Source of the DNA: Veillonella magna DSM 19857
GTDB taxonomy: Bacteria > Bacillota > Negativicutes > Veillonellales > Veillonellaceae
NCBI RefSeq assembly: GCF_000428745.1
Contig: NZ_AUAN01000003.1
Span: 1-64,000 of the forward strand
Direction: 5' to 3'
DNA: 64,000 nt
The notes under the pieces are model-generated. The model saw only the letters and a list, made by a program, of their open reading frames with translations, was not told the origin of the DNA and did not search any database. Below are positions 33,802-43,438 of this stretch, piece after piece (the stretch's first letter is position 1; the number at the start of each line of letters is the position of its first letter). Both the position numbers and the translations under genes were made by a program.

Positions 33802-35850
33802 ATGACAACAAAAAATGAAATGACTGCCGTATTAGAATCGGTATTACAGGAAGCGGCCGGGGTAGATGCGCCGGTGAAAGAAGTAAAGCGTACGCGCCGC
33901 ACCGCTAATCATAGTGAAGGTACTAAGGGCGATGCCCGTAAGGAAGCTGCACCGCGCCGTTCCCGTCGCACCACGACAAGTAAAACAGACGGCGATGCAA
34001 CCACCAAGCGTACGACTCGCCGCACGAGCAAGACGAGTCGCACCGTAGCCGCCGATGGTGAACAGCATACGGCGCGTCGCACTACGCGCAGCACAGCCAA
34101 TAAAACAAAAGCAACCGGTGCCAATGAAAAGACAACGCGCACTCGCACGACTAAGAGTACGCGTACGACGCATCGCGAAAGTACGTCGGGCAAAAAGGAA
34201 AAGCTCATGATCATTCCGCTGGGCGGTCTTGGCGAAATCGGTAAGAACATGACTGTGTTCCAGTACGGCGACGACATTATCGTTTTGGATGCGGGTTTGG
34301 CATTCCCGGACAGTGACATGTTCGGCGTGGATATTGTCATTCCGGACATGAGTTATTTGATCGAGAACAAAGACAAGGTGCGCGCCGTAGTTATTACGCA
34401 CGGTCACGAAGACCATATCGGTTCGTTGGCGTATTTGCTGAAGGAAATCGACGTGCCCGTGTATGCGACGAACTTGGTGTGTGGTCTTATCGAAGGCAAG
34501 CTGCGGGAAAACCATGTCAGCGCGGATAAGCTGAATACGGTGAAGGCCGGCGATGAAATTCGCATCGGTGCCTTCAAGGTAGGCTTTATCCAGACGAACC
34601 ACTCCATTCCGGACGCCTGTGCTATCTATTTCCAAACGCCGGTAGGCACAGTAGTTCATACGGGGGACTTTAAAATCGACCAGACGCCGGTAGACGGCAA
34701 GCTGATGGATGTTCATAAATTTGCCGAATTGGGCAATAAAGGTGTATTGGCACTTCTGTCCGACTCTACCAATGTGGAAAAGCCGGGCTTTACGCCATCG
34801 GAAAGTACGGTTGGACCGGCGCTCTTGCGTGCGGTAGGGGAAGCCAAGGGCCGCGTTGTGTTGGCTACCTTTGCGTCCAACGTGTCGCGTATTCAGCAGG
34901 CCGTTGATGCTGCCGTAGCCTTCCATCGCAAGGTAGTGGTGCTCGGTCGCAGCATGGTTAATGTTACGGAAATTGCCGTGGAGCGAGGCTATCTCAATAT
35001 TCCCGAAGGCACCTTGATCGATGCGGACGAAATGAATCGTTACCGCGATGAAGAAATTATGATTTTAACCACCGGTAGCCAAGGCGAACCGATGGCCGGC
35101 CTGTCCCGCATGGCCACCAATAATCATCGCAGTGTAGAAATTACGCCGAACGATACGATTATTATTTCGGCTACGCCGATTCCGGGGAACGAAGCGGCCG
35201 TAGGTCGCACTATCGATAACCTGCTTCGCTTGGGTGCTAATGTTATTTACGGCAAGGATCGCGGCATTCACGTATCCGGTCACGGCAGTCAGGAAGATTT
35301 GAAGACGATGCTCAATTTGGTGCGCCCGCGCTTCTTTGTTCCGGTACACGGCGAGTATCGCATGCTTAAAAAGCACGGTGAGTTGGCGGTGTCCATGGGC
35401 ATTGTGAAACCGAATCATGTGCTGGTCGGCGATAACGGTCAGATTTTTGAGTTTACCAGTCGCACGGCCCGAAAAGGCGGTCATGTAACGGCGGGCAAGG
35501 TGTTCGTAGATGGTCTCGGCGTCGGCGATGTAGGCAATATCGTTATTCGCGATCGCCAGCAGTTGGCACAGGAAGGTATGGTTATCGTAGCGATGGCTAT
35601 GGATCGTGCGTCCGGCACTATTGTGTCCGGTCCCGATATCGTATCCCGCGGCTTTGTGTATGTACGGGATGCGGAGGATTTGATGAAGGAAGCGCAGCAT
35701 CGCGCCGAAGCGGCAGTGGAACGCTGTGAAATGCAGAACATCAAAGACTGGGCTACGATTAAGCAGCAGGTGCGGGATGCATTGGGTAAATTCTTGTATG
35801 AAAAAACCCGTCGTCGCCCGATGATTTTGCCGATTATTCAAGACGTATAA
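33802..35850 (+). CDS. rnj: Ribonuclease J with long basic N-terminal extension
   Basis: RNase J is a metallo-beta-lactamase/beta-CASP nuclease with endo- and 5'-3' exonuclease activity. The catalytic core starts at KLMIIPLGGLGEIGKN, near residue 135, with the metal motif THGHEDHIGS, TGDFKID, and the beta-CASP and C-terminal parts in normal order (TTGSQGEPMAGLSRMA, HVSGHGSQED, PVHGEYRM). The first 130 residues are a low-complexity Arg/Thr/Lys chain (for example RRTTRSTANKTKATG), bringing the total to 683 against about 555 usually. Such a chain is probably disordered and may bind RNA or ribosomes. AGGAGG is 12 bases upstream of the ATG. Confidence 0.93.
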   Translation: MTTKNEMTAVLESVLQEAAGVDAPVKEVKRTRRTANHSEGTKGDARKEAAPRRSRRTTTSKTDGDATTKRTTRRTSKTSRTVAADGEQHTARRTTRSTANKTKATGANEKTTRTRTTKSTRTTHRESTSGKKEKLMIIPLGGLGEIGKNMTVFQYGDDIIVLDAGLAFPDSDMFGVDIVIPDMSYLIENKDKVRAVVITHGHEDHIGSLAYLLKEIDVPVYATNLVCGLIEGKLRENHVSADKLNTVKAGDEIRIGAFKVGFIQTNHSIPDACAIYFQTPVGTVVHTGDFKIDQTPVDGKLMDVHKFAELGNKGVLALLSDSTNVEKPGFTPSESTVGPALLRAVGEAKGRVVLATFASNVSRIQQAVDAAVAFHRKVVVLGRSMVNVTEIAVERGYLNIPEGTLIDADEMNRYRDEEIMILTTGSQGEPMAGLSRMATNNHRSVEITPNDTIIISATPIPGNEAAVGRTIDNLLRLGANVIYGKDRGIHVSGHGSQEDLKTMLNLVRPRFFVPVHGEYRMLKKHGELAVSMGIVKPNHVLVGDNGQIFEFTSRTARKGGHVTAGKVFVDGLGVGDVGNIVIRDRQQLAQEGMVIVAMAMDRASGTIVSGPDIVSRGFVYVRDAEDLMKEAQHRAEAAVERCEMQNIKDWATIKQQVRDALGKFLYEKTRRRPMILPIIQDV

Positions 35851-36177
35851 GTTGATGCGTGTGCAGCGGGTACAAGTCGATGGATGTATGAGCGAATCGT
35901 TGGATACGCTACGTAGTCGCGCTGTGTAAAATAGTATATAAGGATGGATGGCGTATCATCACGCAGGTACATCCAACAGACGGTCGTTGCTTAACAGGCG
36001 GCGACCGTTTTGCATGTCTTGCCATTGACAAGCTGTGCCGCCAGGATCCGGACGATGCATAGGTAACCATCATTTTGTGTGCCCGGCTATTTCTTATAGG
36101 CAAAACAAATGAGAAGTGGTATCATATAACGATAGAACGAATATATTCGATAAGGGAAATATGATGAGGGAAATACG
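35851..36177. other. Gap between RNase J and the repeat-protein gene
   Basis: A small stem ACGGTCG / CGACCGT (35983-36014) with TTTTG after it could be a weak terminator. A frame without start codon on the plus strand, ending in TAG near 36061, reads WRIITQVHPTDGRCLTGGDR before ending; it looks protein-like but has no recognised family and may be a remnant. No further gene is supported. Confidence 0.3.
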
Positions 36178-36984
36178 ATGAGTGATGATAAACAATTAGC
36201 AATTTTACAGGTCAATCCGTATGCGATTGCCCACATGGATACTCCTACGGATGAAATGAAAATGACTGCGCTTCGTAAAAATGGGTTGGTCATTCAACAT
36301 ATCAAGGAACCTACGGAGGAAATGATGAAGGCAGCGGTGGACTCCATGCCACGGGCGTTGCAATACATTGCGCATCCCAGTAAGGAGCTGCTGCGCTATG
36401 TAGTCGATCGAGGGTGGAACAATTTATCCTTAATCGACAATCCCGACGATGAGTTGATTCACGCAGCCTTGGCACAGTCCGGTTGGGCCATTCAATACAT
36501 TCCGGAGCCATCTGAGGAATTACAGCTGTTGGCGGTGACACACAATTACGATGCCATTAAGTTTTTGGATCATCCGTCGGAAGCGGTGCAGATGGCGGCG
36601 GTGAAGGAAAATTATCAGGCCTTGCGCTACATACAGCACCCGGCACTGTCGGCGATTCTGGAAGCAGTGCGGCAAGATGCCAGAGCGGCGCGTTTGGTGA
36701 CGGATCTCGATGAGGATACGGCGCTGGACATGTTGAAGGCAAACTGTTTGGTAGGCAAATATTTGCCGCCGTCCTTGGTTATCGACGTGGGGCGTTTGAC
36801 GAAGGCGTTGCAGGATGTAGTGGCCGATCCCGATGTGGATGAAAGCTACATTCGTCATTTGGTAAGCAGCCGTATTTTTGATATTCATGCGGTGAGCTTT
36901 CCCGTGAATCCGCTGCTGATTATCGACACGCATGGCAGTGCTAAGGCACGGCGGGTTGCCATGGATGAAAAATTAAAATTTTGA
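36178..36984 (+). CDS. Protein of 22-residue tandem repeats (DUF4116-like), MoxR-associated
   Basis: The 268-residue protein is built of about eight 22-residue units; a proline recurs at exactly residues 23, 45, 67, 89, 111, 133 and 155. Each unit reads roughly P-[ST]-[ED]-E-x-x-x-A-A-[VL]-x-x-x-x-x-A-[IL]-x-[YF]-[IL]-x-x-P, a helix-turn-helix solenoid similar to DUF4116-type repeats. The last 90 residues are different and end KARRVAMDEKLKF. It has no signal peptide. The stop is 11 bases before the MoxR-type ATPase gene, so the two are coupled. A scaffold or substrate-recognition role is a guess. Confidence 0.8.
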   Translation: MSDDKQLAILQVNPYAIAHMDTPTDEMKMTALRKNGLVIQHIKEPTEEMMKAAVDSMPRALQYIAHPSKELLRYVVDRGWNNLSLIDNPDDELIHAALAQSGWAIQYIPEPSEELQLLAVTHNYDAIKFLDHPSEAVQMAAVKENYQALRYIQHPALSAILEAVRQDARAARLVTDLDEDTALDMLKANCLVGKYLPPSLVIDVGRLTKALQDVVADPDVDESYIRHLVSSRIFDIHAVSFPVNPLLIIDTHGSAKARRVAMDEKLKF

Positions 36985-36995
36985 GAGGTGTATAT

Positions 36996-38093
36996 ATGAA
37001 TTTCAGAGATACCATGAAAAGTGTAGAGTTGGTATTATCCGTCGGACAGGTACCGCTGCTCGTAGGCGATACGGGTATCGGCAAAACATCGTTGGCGCGT
37101 AAGCTGGCAGAACGGCACGGCTGGTCGGTGGTGACTATCGACGGCAATTTGCTTAAAGAAGGCGAAATCGGTGGCTTGCCTACGGTTGTGTCCCCGGAAA
37201 AAAACAGTAGTGATACGATGCGCGTTACCGTGTATGCGGTGCATCATCTGTTGCGCCGCGTAGCGGAGGAAACCGCGGCCGGTCGGGAGGTGCTCCTCTT
37301 TATTGATGAAATCAATCGCTGCGAACATGCGGTGCAGCAGGAGCTGATGAATTTGATTTTGAATCGGGAAATCAACGGCTTTGTGTTGCCGGACAAAGTG
37401 CATATCGTAGCGGCCATGAATCCGGCAGATCGCTATGAATACCAGACGGTGGAAATGGACGTGGCCCAGCAAAATCGTTTTGTTTGGCTCACCATGGAAG
37501 CGGATTATTTGCAATGGCTCGATTGGGCCGCCGAAGAAGGTTTGGATGAAACGGTGATTGAGTTTATCGCCACCTTCCCGGAATATTTGAATAAGAGTAA
37601 TACCGACGATCTGCAGGCGACGCCGCGCAGCTATGAACGCGTGTCCGCTTTGTATCGCGCTTACATGGCAGATGCGGACGCTTTCGGCAGCGATGTCTTT
37701 TACAATGTGGTGCGCGGTAATGTAGGCACGGCGATTGCCCGTGAATTTATGGCTTTCATTGAAAGCGACCGTCAGCCTTTGCTCGGCTTTGACGATGTGT
37801 TCGGACCAGATGCGGATATGGCACAGGTCGCCGCATGGATTCAAAAGGAAACACCGACGCGCCTTTACCTAGCAGCCAAGCATGTACTGCGCTATATGGA
37901 AGAGCGTCATGAGGTATGGGCCGGTGATAAAAGCGCAGTTTTGCAGCGCTTGGTGGAATGGTTAGGCCTGTACCCGGAAGATTTGCGGCTGGGGATTATG
38001 AAGGATATGAAAAATACATTGCCTTATGTGTACGATAAAGCCAAGGGCTACGATGGTTTTGTAGATATGTATTTCGCAATGCAACGCGATTGA
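36996..38093 (+). CDS. MoxR-family AAA+ ATPase
   Basis: The 365-residue protein has Walker A GDTGIGKTS (residues 24-32), Walker B LLFIDEINR, sensor-1 AAMNPADRYEYQTVEMD and the arginine-bearing helix QQNRFVWL, as in MoxR ATPases. These act as chaperones that load metals or remodel partner proteins together with a von Willebrand factor A protein. The partner lies 11 bases downstream. GAGAGGTG precedes the ATG, overlapping the stop of the repeat-protein gene. Confidence 0.92.
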   Translation: MNFRDTMKSVELVLSVGQVPLLVGDTGIGKTSLARKLAERHGWSVVTIDGNLLKEGEIGGLPTVVSPEKNSSDTMRVTVYAVHHLLRRVAEETAAGREVLLFIDEINRCEHAVQQELMNLILNREINGFVLPDKVHIVAAMNPADRYEYQTVEMDVAQQNRFVWLTMEADYLQWLDWAAEEGLDETVIEFIATFPEYLNKSNTDDLQATPRSYERVSALYRAYMADADAFGSDVFYNVVRGNVGTAIAREFMAFIESDRQPLLGFDDVFGPDADMAQVAAWIQKETPTRLYLAAKHVLRYMEERHEVWAGDKSAVLQRLVEWLGLYPEDLRLGIMKDMKNTLPYVYDKAKGYDGFVDMYFAMQRD

Positions 38094-38104
38094 GATGAGG
38101 CGGT

Positions 38105-39574
38105 ATGATGACTGAAAGACAGTGGCAGGCGTTGCCGCTGCGTGAGCGCATCGGCAGGCTGCATGAAGAAACAAAGGATGCCGTGGAGAATCATCGCAGC
38201 GAATACTGGCGGGACGCATCGCTGACAAGCGAGGAAGCGGAACGAAAAGCAGCGTATGAAGCGAGGTTCTTTTCGCTTGTAGCTGCCGTAGGACGGCGCC
38301 TCGTCGATGAGGATCCCTTTTACGGCTACTTCCTGTTTCAAATGGGACAGACCCTGGCATGGCATTTGACGGATGCCACGGGGGTTACCTTTAAAGATAC
38401 GCGTTACGTGCTTCGGTTTAATCCGTTTTTATTTTTAACGCTTACGCCGGAGCAAATGATGACGGCACTGCGCCATGAAATTCTTCACGTCGTAGCCCTT
38501 CATCCGCTGCGCATTCGCCGCTTGCGGGAGCAATACAGTCCGCTGGCCATTAACTTGGCTATGGATTTGGTGGTGAACGGATATTTGACGGAGCTTCCCG
38601 ATGAGGCCGTAACGGTGAAGGGCGTTAACGCTGCATACGGTTTGGAGCTGTTGCCCTTTAAGAGCTTGGAATATTATATTGAGCACATCGAGGAAGCCAT
38701 CGATATTGCTCGCGAAACGGACGGCTGTGCAGAGGTGGGCGATATATGGAGCGATCGCGATGCGTACGAGGTGGCTACCTCCTTCGATGCGGCGCATACT
38801 CACGATGAATGGGAAGAGATTCCCGTGGAAAGCGATTTGATGCAGCAGTTTACGGAGAAGGCTGCCAAGGCCGCGCAAAAGGGCGGCACGCCGGGGTATA
38901 TGGAACCGCTGCTAAAGCTATTGGCAGAGCAAAAGGAAGGCTTGCCGTGGCAGTTGTATTTAAAACGCATGTTGGGACGCGTAGTAAGCGGCTATAAGAA
39001 AACCAATACCCGTCGCCATCGGCGACAGCCGGAACGGCTCGATTTACGGGGACAGCTTAGAAAGCATCGGGCGCGCATTGTGGTCGCTCTCGATTGCAGC
39101 GGCAGTATTAGTGATGCGGCGTTTACGGAGGCACTGCGCGAAGTGCTTCGCTTGGTGAAAAGCTACGATTATGAAATTACGATCGTCGAATGTGACGATC
39201 AAATCCGGCGCACCTATACGGTGCAGCGACCGGAGGATGTGCAATCTCGGTTGGCAGCGCGAGGCGGTACGGCCTTCTCGCCGGTGATTGCTTATGGCAA
39301 CGAGCATCAGATTGACGTGCTTATTTATTTTACGGACGGCAAAGGGGAACCGCGGCTTACCGTCGATCCCAAGGGCTATCCCATCTTGTGGATCTTAGCC
39401 GACTCCGGACAGCAGCTGTCGTTAAAGCGTCCTTGGGGTGCTGTAAAAGCGATGCGCACGCGACCCTTTGAAATCGTAGAAGGCGAAATGGAATATGAAC
39501 GCACCGACGGATACTCCATGAATAACCAAGAAGGATTTTCGATGATGAATCAGGAAAAGGATTGGGATGATTGA
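38105..39574 (+). CDS. Metallopeptidase-like / VWA-like protein (DUF2201 type), MoxR partner
   Basis: The 489-residue protein has two domains. The N-terminal one carries HEILH (residues 124-128, an HExxH zinc site) in LRHEILHVVALHPLR. The C-terminal one (from about residue 324) is VWA-like, with the metal-ion-dependent adhesion motif DCSGS (330-334) followed by GGTAF and IYFTDGKGEP. The two are joined by a basic stretch (KKTNTRRHRRQPERLDLRG). The combination is that of DUF2201 proteins, usually paired with MoxR ATPases as here. The tail has a small repeat, YSMNNQEGFSMMNQE. Substrate and metal are unknown. Confidence 0.88.
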   Translation: MMTERQWQALPLRERIGRLHEETKDAVENHRSEYWRDASLTSEEAERKAAYEARFFSLVAAVGRRLVDEDPFYGYFLFQMGQTLAWHLTDATGVTFKDTRYVLRFNPFLFLTLTPEQMMTALRHEILHVVALHPLRIRRLREQYSPLAINLAMDLVVNGYLTELPDEAVTVKGVNAAYGLELLPFKSLEYYIEHIEEAIDIARETDGCAEVGDIWSDRDAYEVATSFDAAHTHDEWEEIPVESDLMQQFTEKAAKAAQKGGTPGYMEPLLKLLAEQKEGLPWQLYLKRMLGRVVSGYKKTNTRRHRRQPERLDLRGQLRKHRARIVVALDCSGSISDAAFTEALREVLRLVKSYDYEITIVECDDQIRRTYTVQRPEDVQSRLAARGGTAFSPVIAYGNEHQIDVLIYFTDGKGEPRLTVDPKGYPILWILADSGQQLSLKRPWGAVKAMRTRPFEIVEGEMEYERTDGYSMNNQEGFSMMNQEKDWDD

Positions 39575-39663
39575 GACCCGATGAATCTTGATTGATAGAC
39601 GGTGTAGGGCAAGCACTATATTTTTTCTATAAAATTTCTTATAATAGGTATATGTTACTCGGC

Positions 39664-39770
39664 ATTCATAGGCTATGAGTCGCGATGGGGACTCATGAGT
39701 AATGCGTCAAAATCGGTACTCATAGATTATGAGTCGAGATGAGTACTCATAGGTAATGAAGCGAGGCAAC
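39664..39770. repeat. Degenerate 27-bp tandem array, four units
   Basis: Units begin at 39664, 39691, 39718 and 39745, each opening with A[CT]TCATAGG or ACTCATGAG and containing TATGAGTCG-like sequence; the fourth is 26 bases. The array lies between the VWA gene and yybS. Confidence 0.75.
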
Positions 39771-39842
39771 AACTACTAACTTGCTCGGGATGGCGGTAAC
39801 CAAACGCAGCTTCCTGGGCAAATAAAAGACGGAGAGATTTAT

Positions 39843-40793
39843 ATGAAATACAGTGAGACGAGAGCCGTTGTGGAAACCGGGTTTTTAACGGCGGTAATTA
39901 TGGTATTGACCATTATCGGTACGAACATTCCGCTCATGGGATTTTTGAGCAGCATTGTTGTGCCCACTACGGTTGCGGTGGTCGGTGTACGGCATGGTGT
40001 GCGATGGAGTATATTGGCCGTCATCGGTTCGACCATTGCCTTGTCCTTTTTGTTATCGCCCATGGTGGCTTTGGCGGAAGGATTGACCTTTGCCTTGCCT
40101 GGTGCCTTGGTGGGGCATGGTTTTAGTAAGCATTGGGGCCTGGGCCGCTTGGTAGGGATTCCTGCCGTGGTGGCTACGGTGGCAACGGTGCTGCAAATTG
40201 TAGGCGGCATGTACTTGCTCAACATAGATTATGTGGGCATGTGGGAATCCGTAAAATCGGAGGCCATGAAGAACGTCGTCGACATGTATACGGCACAGGG
40301 CATGACGGCATCGCAGCTGCAGGAAATGACGCAAAACATGCAGCGGCAAATCGAGTTTATCGGTCGCACGCTGTTGACGGCTTGCTTTGCAGCCATGGGA
40401 ATTTTGTCGTATTTGACATGCCGCTTGACGGCGATGGTATTGCGCCGAACAGGCAGTATGGATCGGCAGCTGCCGGGATTATCTCGGTGGCGCATGCCCG
40501 TAGCGGTGCTGTACATTTATATTTTAGGATTGCTCCTGATGTACTGGGGCGATACGCGCTCTATCGAATGGCTGTCCTTGGTCAGCCTTAATATGTGGTG
40601 GATCGGCGGTCTGCTTCTGGCGTTGCAGGGACTGGCCTGCGGTTGGAGTTTATGCAAAAGCTATCGACTGGGGCCCGTGCTTAGAACCTTCTTGATGGCC
40701 ATGCTGTTTGTCATGCAGATGACGGCGGTCATTTTGGGAGCCCTTGATATATTACTGGATTGTCGAAACCGCTTTGCTAAGCGGTCTGAGTAA
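39843..40793 (+). CDS. yybS: YybS-family (DUF2232) membrane protein
   Basis: The 316-residue polytopic protein has about eight hydrophobic segments and a soluble loop around residues 135-170 (KSEAMKNVVDMYTAQGMTASQLQEMTQ). The opening TRAVVETGFLTAVIMVLTIIGTNIPLMGF is typical of DUF2232/YybS. It is the first gene of the yybS-gdpP-rplI-dnaB cluster conserved in Firmicutes. Its function is not established. Confidence 0.88.
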   Translation: MKYSETRAVVETGFLTAVIMVLTIIGTNIPLMGFLSSIVVPTTVAVVGVRHGVRWSILAVIGSTIALSFLLSPMVALAEGLTFALPGALVGHGFSKHWGLGRLVGIPAVVATVATVLQIVGGMYLLNIDYVGMWESVKSEAMKNVVDMYTAQGMTASQLQEMTQNMQRQIEFIGRTLLTACFAAMGILSYLTCRLTAMVLRRTGSMDRQLPGLSRWRMPVAVLYIYILGLLLMYWGDTRSIEWLSLVSLNMWWIGGLLLALQGLACGWSLCKSYRLGPVLRTFLMAMLFVMQMTAVILGALDILLDCRNRFAKRSE

Positions 40794-40819
40794 GACTGAG
40801 AAGAAAGCAGGGACATCGT

Positions 40820-42838
40820 ATGAATTCAGAACGAGATTTTTTTAGAATATTGACGCGTACGACCATCGGCGTAGTGCTTATTTTATTGGCTGTAATTGCG
40901 TGGTTAAGCTGGCCCTTTGCGGTATTGAGTTTTATCTTTGTCATTGCCGTTTATTTGTATAATCATAAAGCGGTGCGACGGGAGCAACGCATTTGGAAGG
41001 AGCAGTTTGATGCCATTGCCAAGGGCGTTACGCAGGCGTCCAGCTTTGCGCTGCAAAATTTGCCGACGGCTATTGTTATCATCGACAGCAAGGCGCGCAT
41101 TTGTTGGTGCAACAGCGTATTTCGCGATTGGCTTACCGTAGATCTTGATAAGACACAGCGATTGAACAGCTTTATTCCGGCGCTGCGATTGGATAAAATT
41201 TGGGGAAAGTCCGGCCACTTTAACGAACATATTGATGAACGGTACTTCCGCGTTATTTACAAGTACATTGAAAATCCGCATGCCTATGCCGAGTCGGAGG
41301 ATGCGGAGCTGGAATCGTATATGGCCTTTTATTTTGATGACATTACCGAATCGGAACAGTTGCGCCTGGATGCGGAAGCATCGGCACCGGCTTTCGGCTT
41401 TCTTATGATGGATAATATCGAAGATGTAACGAAGGGTCTTAGCGATGTGGAATACACGAACTTGTGGGCAGAAATCAATAATGCCGTAGTGGAAGAAATC
41501 GATAAATATGACGGCTTCATCCGGAACTATGCGGAGGATTCGTACATCTTCTGTATTTCCAAAGAAGCCCTAACGGATATGATTGCTCACAACTTTCCGC
41601 TGTTGGCACGGGTACACAGCATTCCTACCAGTCGCCGCATACCGGCCACCATCAGTATCGGTATTGCCGCAGGCGAACCGTCCATTAAAGAACAATCGGA
41701 ACGGGCGCGGTCGGCATTAGAATTGGCATTGGGCCGCGGTGGCGATCAGGCCAGTGTGTACATCGGATCCGATTTGACCTTCTACGGCGGCAAGACGCAG
41801 GGGTCCGAAAAGAATACCCGTGTGCGCGCTCGCGTGGTGGCACAGGCCATTAAAGAGCTTATGGATGATGCGGACAATGTTATCGTCATGGGCCATGAAC
41901 GGGAAGATTATGACAGCATCGGCGGGGCCATCGGTGTAGCGGCCATGGCCAAGGCAGCCGGCAAGATTGTGCATGTCGCCGTAAGCGATCAGACGGTGGC
42001 GATTAAAAAATTATCCGATTTATTCCCCACAGAGCCCACCTTTGCTCGTCTGTTGGTAACGCCGCAGGAAGCGGAGGAATTGACGACGGACAATACCTTG
42101 GTATTTGTAGTGGATGTGCATCGCCCCGACATGGTGGCGGCAGTAAAGGCGCTTCAAAAATCAAAACGCCGCGTAGTTATCGATCACCATCGCCGGGCAT
42201 CAGATTTTATCGAAAAGCCGTTGCTTACCTATTTGGAACCGGCTTCGTCGTCGACTAGTGAATTGGTGACGGAATTGATTCAATACTTTGCGGAACCGAT
42301 TTCGCTGAATGTTATCGAAGCCAGTGCGTTATACGCGGGTATTGTGGTGGATACGAAAAACTTCGCCGTTCAAACCGGTTCGCGCACCTTTGATGCAGCG
42401 TCCTTCTTGCGGCGTTCCGGTGCGGATTTATCCATTGTGCGCCATCTCTTTATGGAAAGCTTTGAAGCGATGCAGTATCGTTCGCAAATGTTGGCGGAAG
42501 CAGAGCGCACGGAAGGCTTGGCCTTTACGGTATGCCCCGGCGGTGTAAAGGGGCCGTCTATTTTGGCGGCGCAAACAGCGGATGTGCTGATTACCATTGA
42601 AGGCATTGAAGCCAGCTTTGTGTTGTATCACTTGCCTGATGATGTTATCGGTGTCAGTGCGCGTTCGCAAGGCAATGTAAATGTACAGTTGATTATGGAA
42701 GCCTTAGGCGGTGGCGGTCATCGCACTGTCGCCGGCGCACAGCTTTCACATATGACCATAGAAGAGGCCAAGGCAGCCGTGAAGGCGGAAGCGCTGAAAG
42801 CCGTGGAACAGATGAAGAAGGAGGAACAGGAAGAATGA
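40820..42838 (+). CDS. gdpP: Cyclic-di-AMP phosphodiesterase GdpP
   Basis: GdpP is a membrane enzyme that hydrolyses c-di-AMP. The 672-residue protein has two N-terminal helices (to about residue 50), a PAS-like domain ([19 protein letters not shown]), a degenerate GGDEF domain ([13 protein letters not shown] replacing the GGDEF loop) and a DHH/DHHA1 unit. Metal ligands are seen in [32 protein letters not shown] and GIVVDTKNF; the C-terminal [13 protein letters not shown] is the DHHA1 substrate motif. The normal HxxxDxDxxGS first motif is present as [11 protein letters not shown]. It overlaps rplI by four bases. Confidence 0.95.
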   Translation: MNSERDFFRILTRTTIGVVLILLAVIAWLSWPFAVLSFIFVIAVYLYNHKAVRREQRIWKEQFDAIAKGVTQASSFALQNLPTAIVIIDSKARICWCNSVFRDWLTVDLDKTQRLNSFIPALRLDKIWGKSGHFNEHIDERYFRVIYKYIENPHAYAESEDAELESYMAFYFDDITESEQLRLDAEASAPAFGFLMMDNIEDVTKGLSDVEYTNLWAEINNAVVEEIDKYDGFIRNYAEDSYIFCISKEALTDMIAHNFPLLARVHSIPTSRRIPATISIGIAAGEPSIKEQSERARSALELALGRGGDQASVYIGSDLTFYGGKTQGSEKNTRVRARVVAQAIKELMDDADNVIVMGHEREDYDSIGGAIGVAAMAKAAGKIVHVAVSDQTVAIKKLSDLFPTEPTFARLLVTPQEAEELTTDNTLVFVVDVHRPDMVAAVKALQKSKRRVVIDHHRRASDFIEKPLLTYLEPASSSTSELVTELIQYFAEPISLNVIEASALYAGIVVDTKNFAVQTGSRTFDAASFLRRSGADLSIVRHLFMESFEAMQYRSQMLAEAERTEGLAFTVCPGGVKGPSILAAQTADVLITIEGIEASFVLYHLPDDVIGVSARSQGNVNVQLIMEALGGGGHRTVAGAQLSHMTIEEAKAAVKAEALKAVEQMKKEEQEE

Positions 42839-43281
42839 AGGTAATCTTGCTGGAAGATGTAAAAAAAGTAGGTAAAAAAGGGGAAATCGTAGAAGTAAGC
42901 GAAGGCTACGGCCGCAATGTGCTCATCAAAAAAGGGCAGGCCCTGGAAGGTACGCCGGCAAACTTGAACAATGCCAAGCAGCGTCAGGCATCGGCCGCAC
43001 ATAAGAAGCAGGTGGATGCGGATGAAGCTAAAATCTTGGCCAGTCAGTTGGCTAAGGTATCCGTTACCATTCCCGTGAAGATGGGTGAAGGCGGTCGCGT
43101 GTTCGGTTCCGTAACGGCTAAGGATATTGCTGATGCATTGGCATCTCAGGTGAAGGTAGACGTAGACAAAAAGAAAATCGAAATCAAAGAACCGCTTAAA
43201 ACGTTGGGCGTTCATGATGTAGTCATCCGCGTGCATCCGGAAATTACGACGACTATCAAGGTAGACGTTGTAGCCGGCTAA
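42835..43281 (+). CDS. rplI: Ribosomal protein bL9
   Basis: The 148-residue protein has the usual N-terminal RNA-binding domain [31 protein letters not shown] (given here only as the family landmark K-V-G-K-K-G), a long connecting helix and a C-terminal domain with [16 protein letters not shown]. It binds 23S rRNA at the base of the L1 stalk. The ATG overlaps the gdpP stop (ATGA). Confidence 0.97.
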   Translation: MKVILLEDVKKVGKKGEIVEVSEGYGRNVLIKKGQALEGTPANLNNAKQRQASAAHKKQVDADEAKILASQLAKVSVTIPVKMGEGGRVFGSVTAKDIADALASQVKVDVDKKKIEIKEPLKTLGVHDVVIRVHPEITTTIKVDVVAG

Positions 43282-43334
43282 GCGGAGCGCATACTAATCA
43301 AATCAAGTTGGATTGGTAGCTACAAGTTACGTAT

Positions 43335-43384
43335 AGGGTATCCGTACATCCGTCAGAGTGATGTGAGGCGGATGCCCTCTTTTG
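43335..43384 (+). terminator. Terminator-like hairpin after rplI
   Basis: AGGGTATCCG and CGGATGCCCT (43335-43344 with 43369-43378, one G-T pair) close a 24-base loop and are followed by CTTTTG. It may reduce transcription into dnaB. Confidence 0.65.
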
Positions 43385-43438
43385 TTGCAAAATGCCTAAG
43401 AGGCAGCATGGCATGGGCCGTGCGGAAAGGGGTAAATT

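Noticed and set aside
33844-34926. 360-codon minus-strand frame opposite RNase J
   Set aside because: It mirrors the RNase J coding sequence, with no promoter or ribosome site; long antisense frames are common opposite GC-biased codons.
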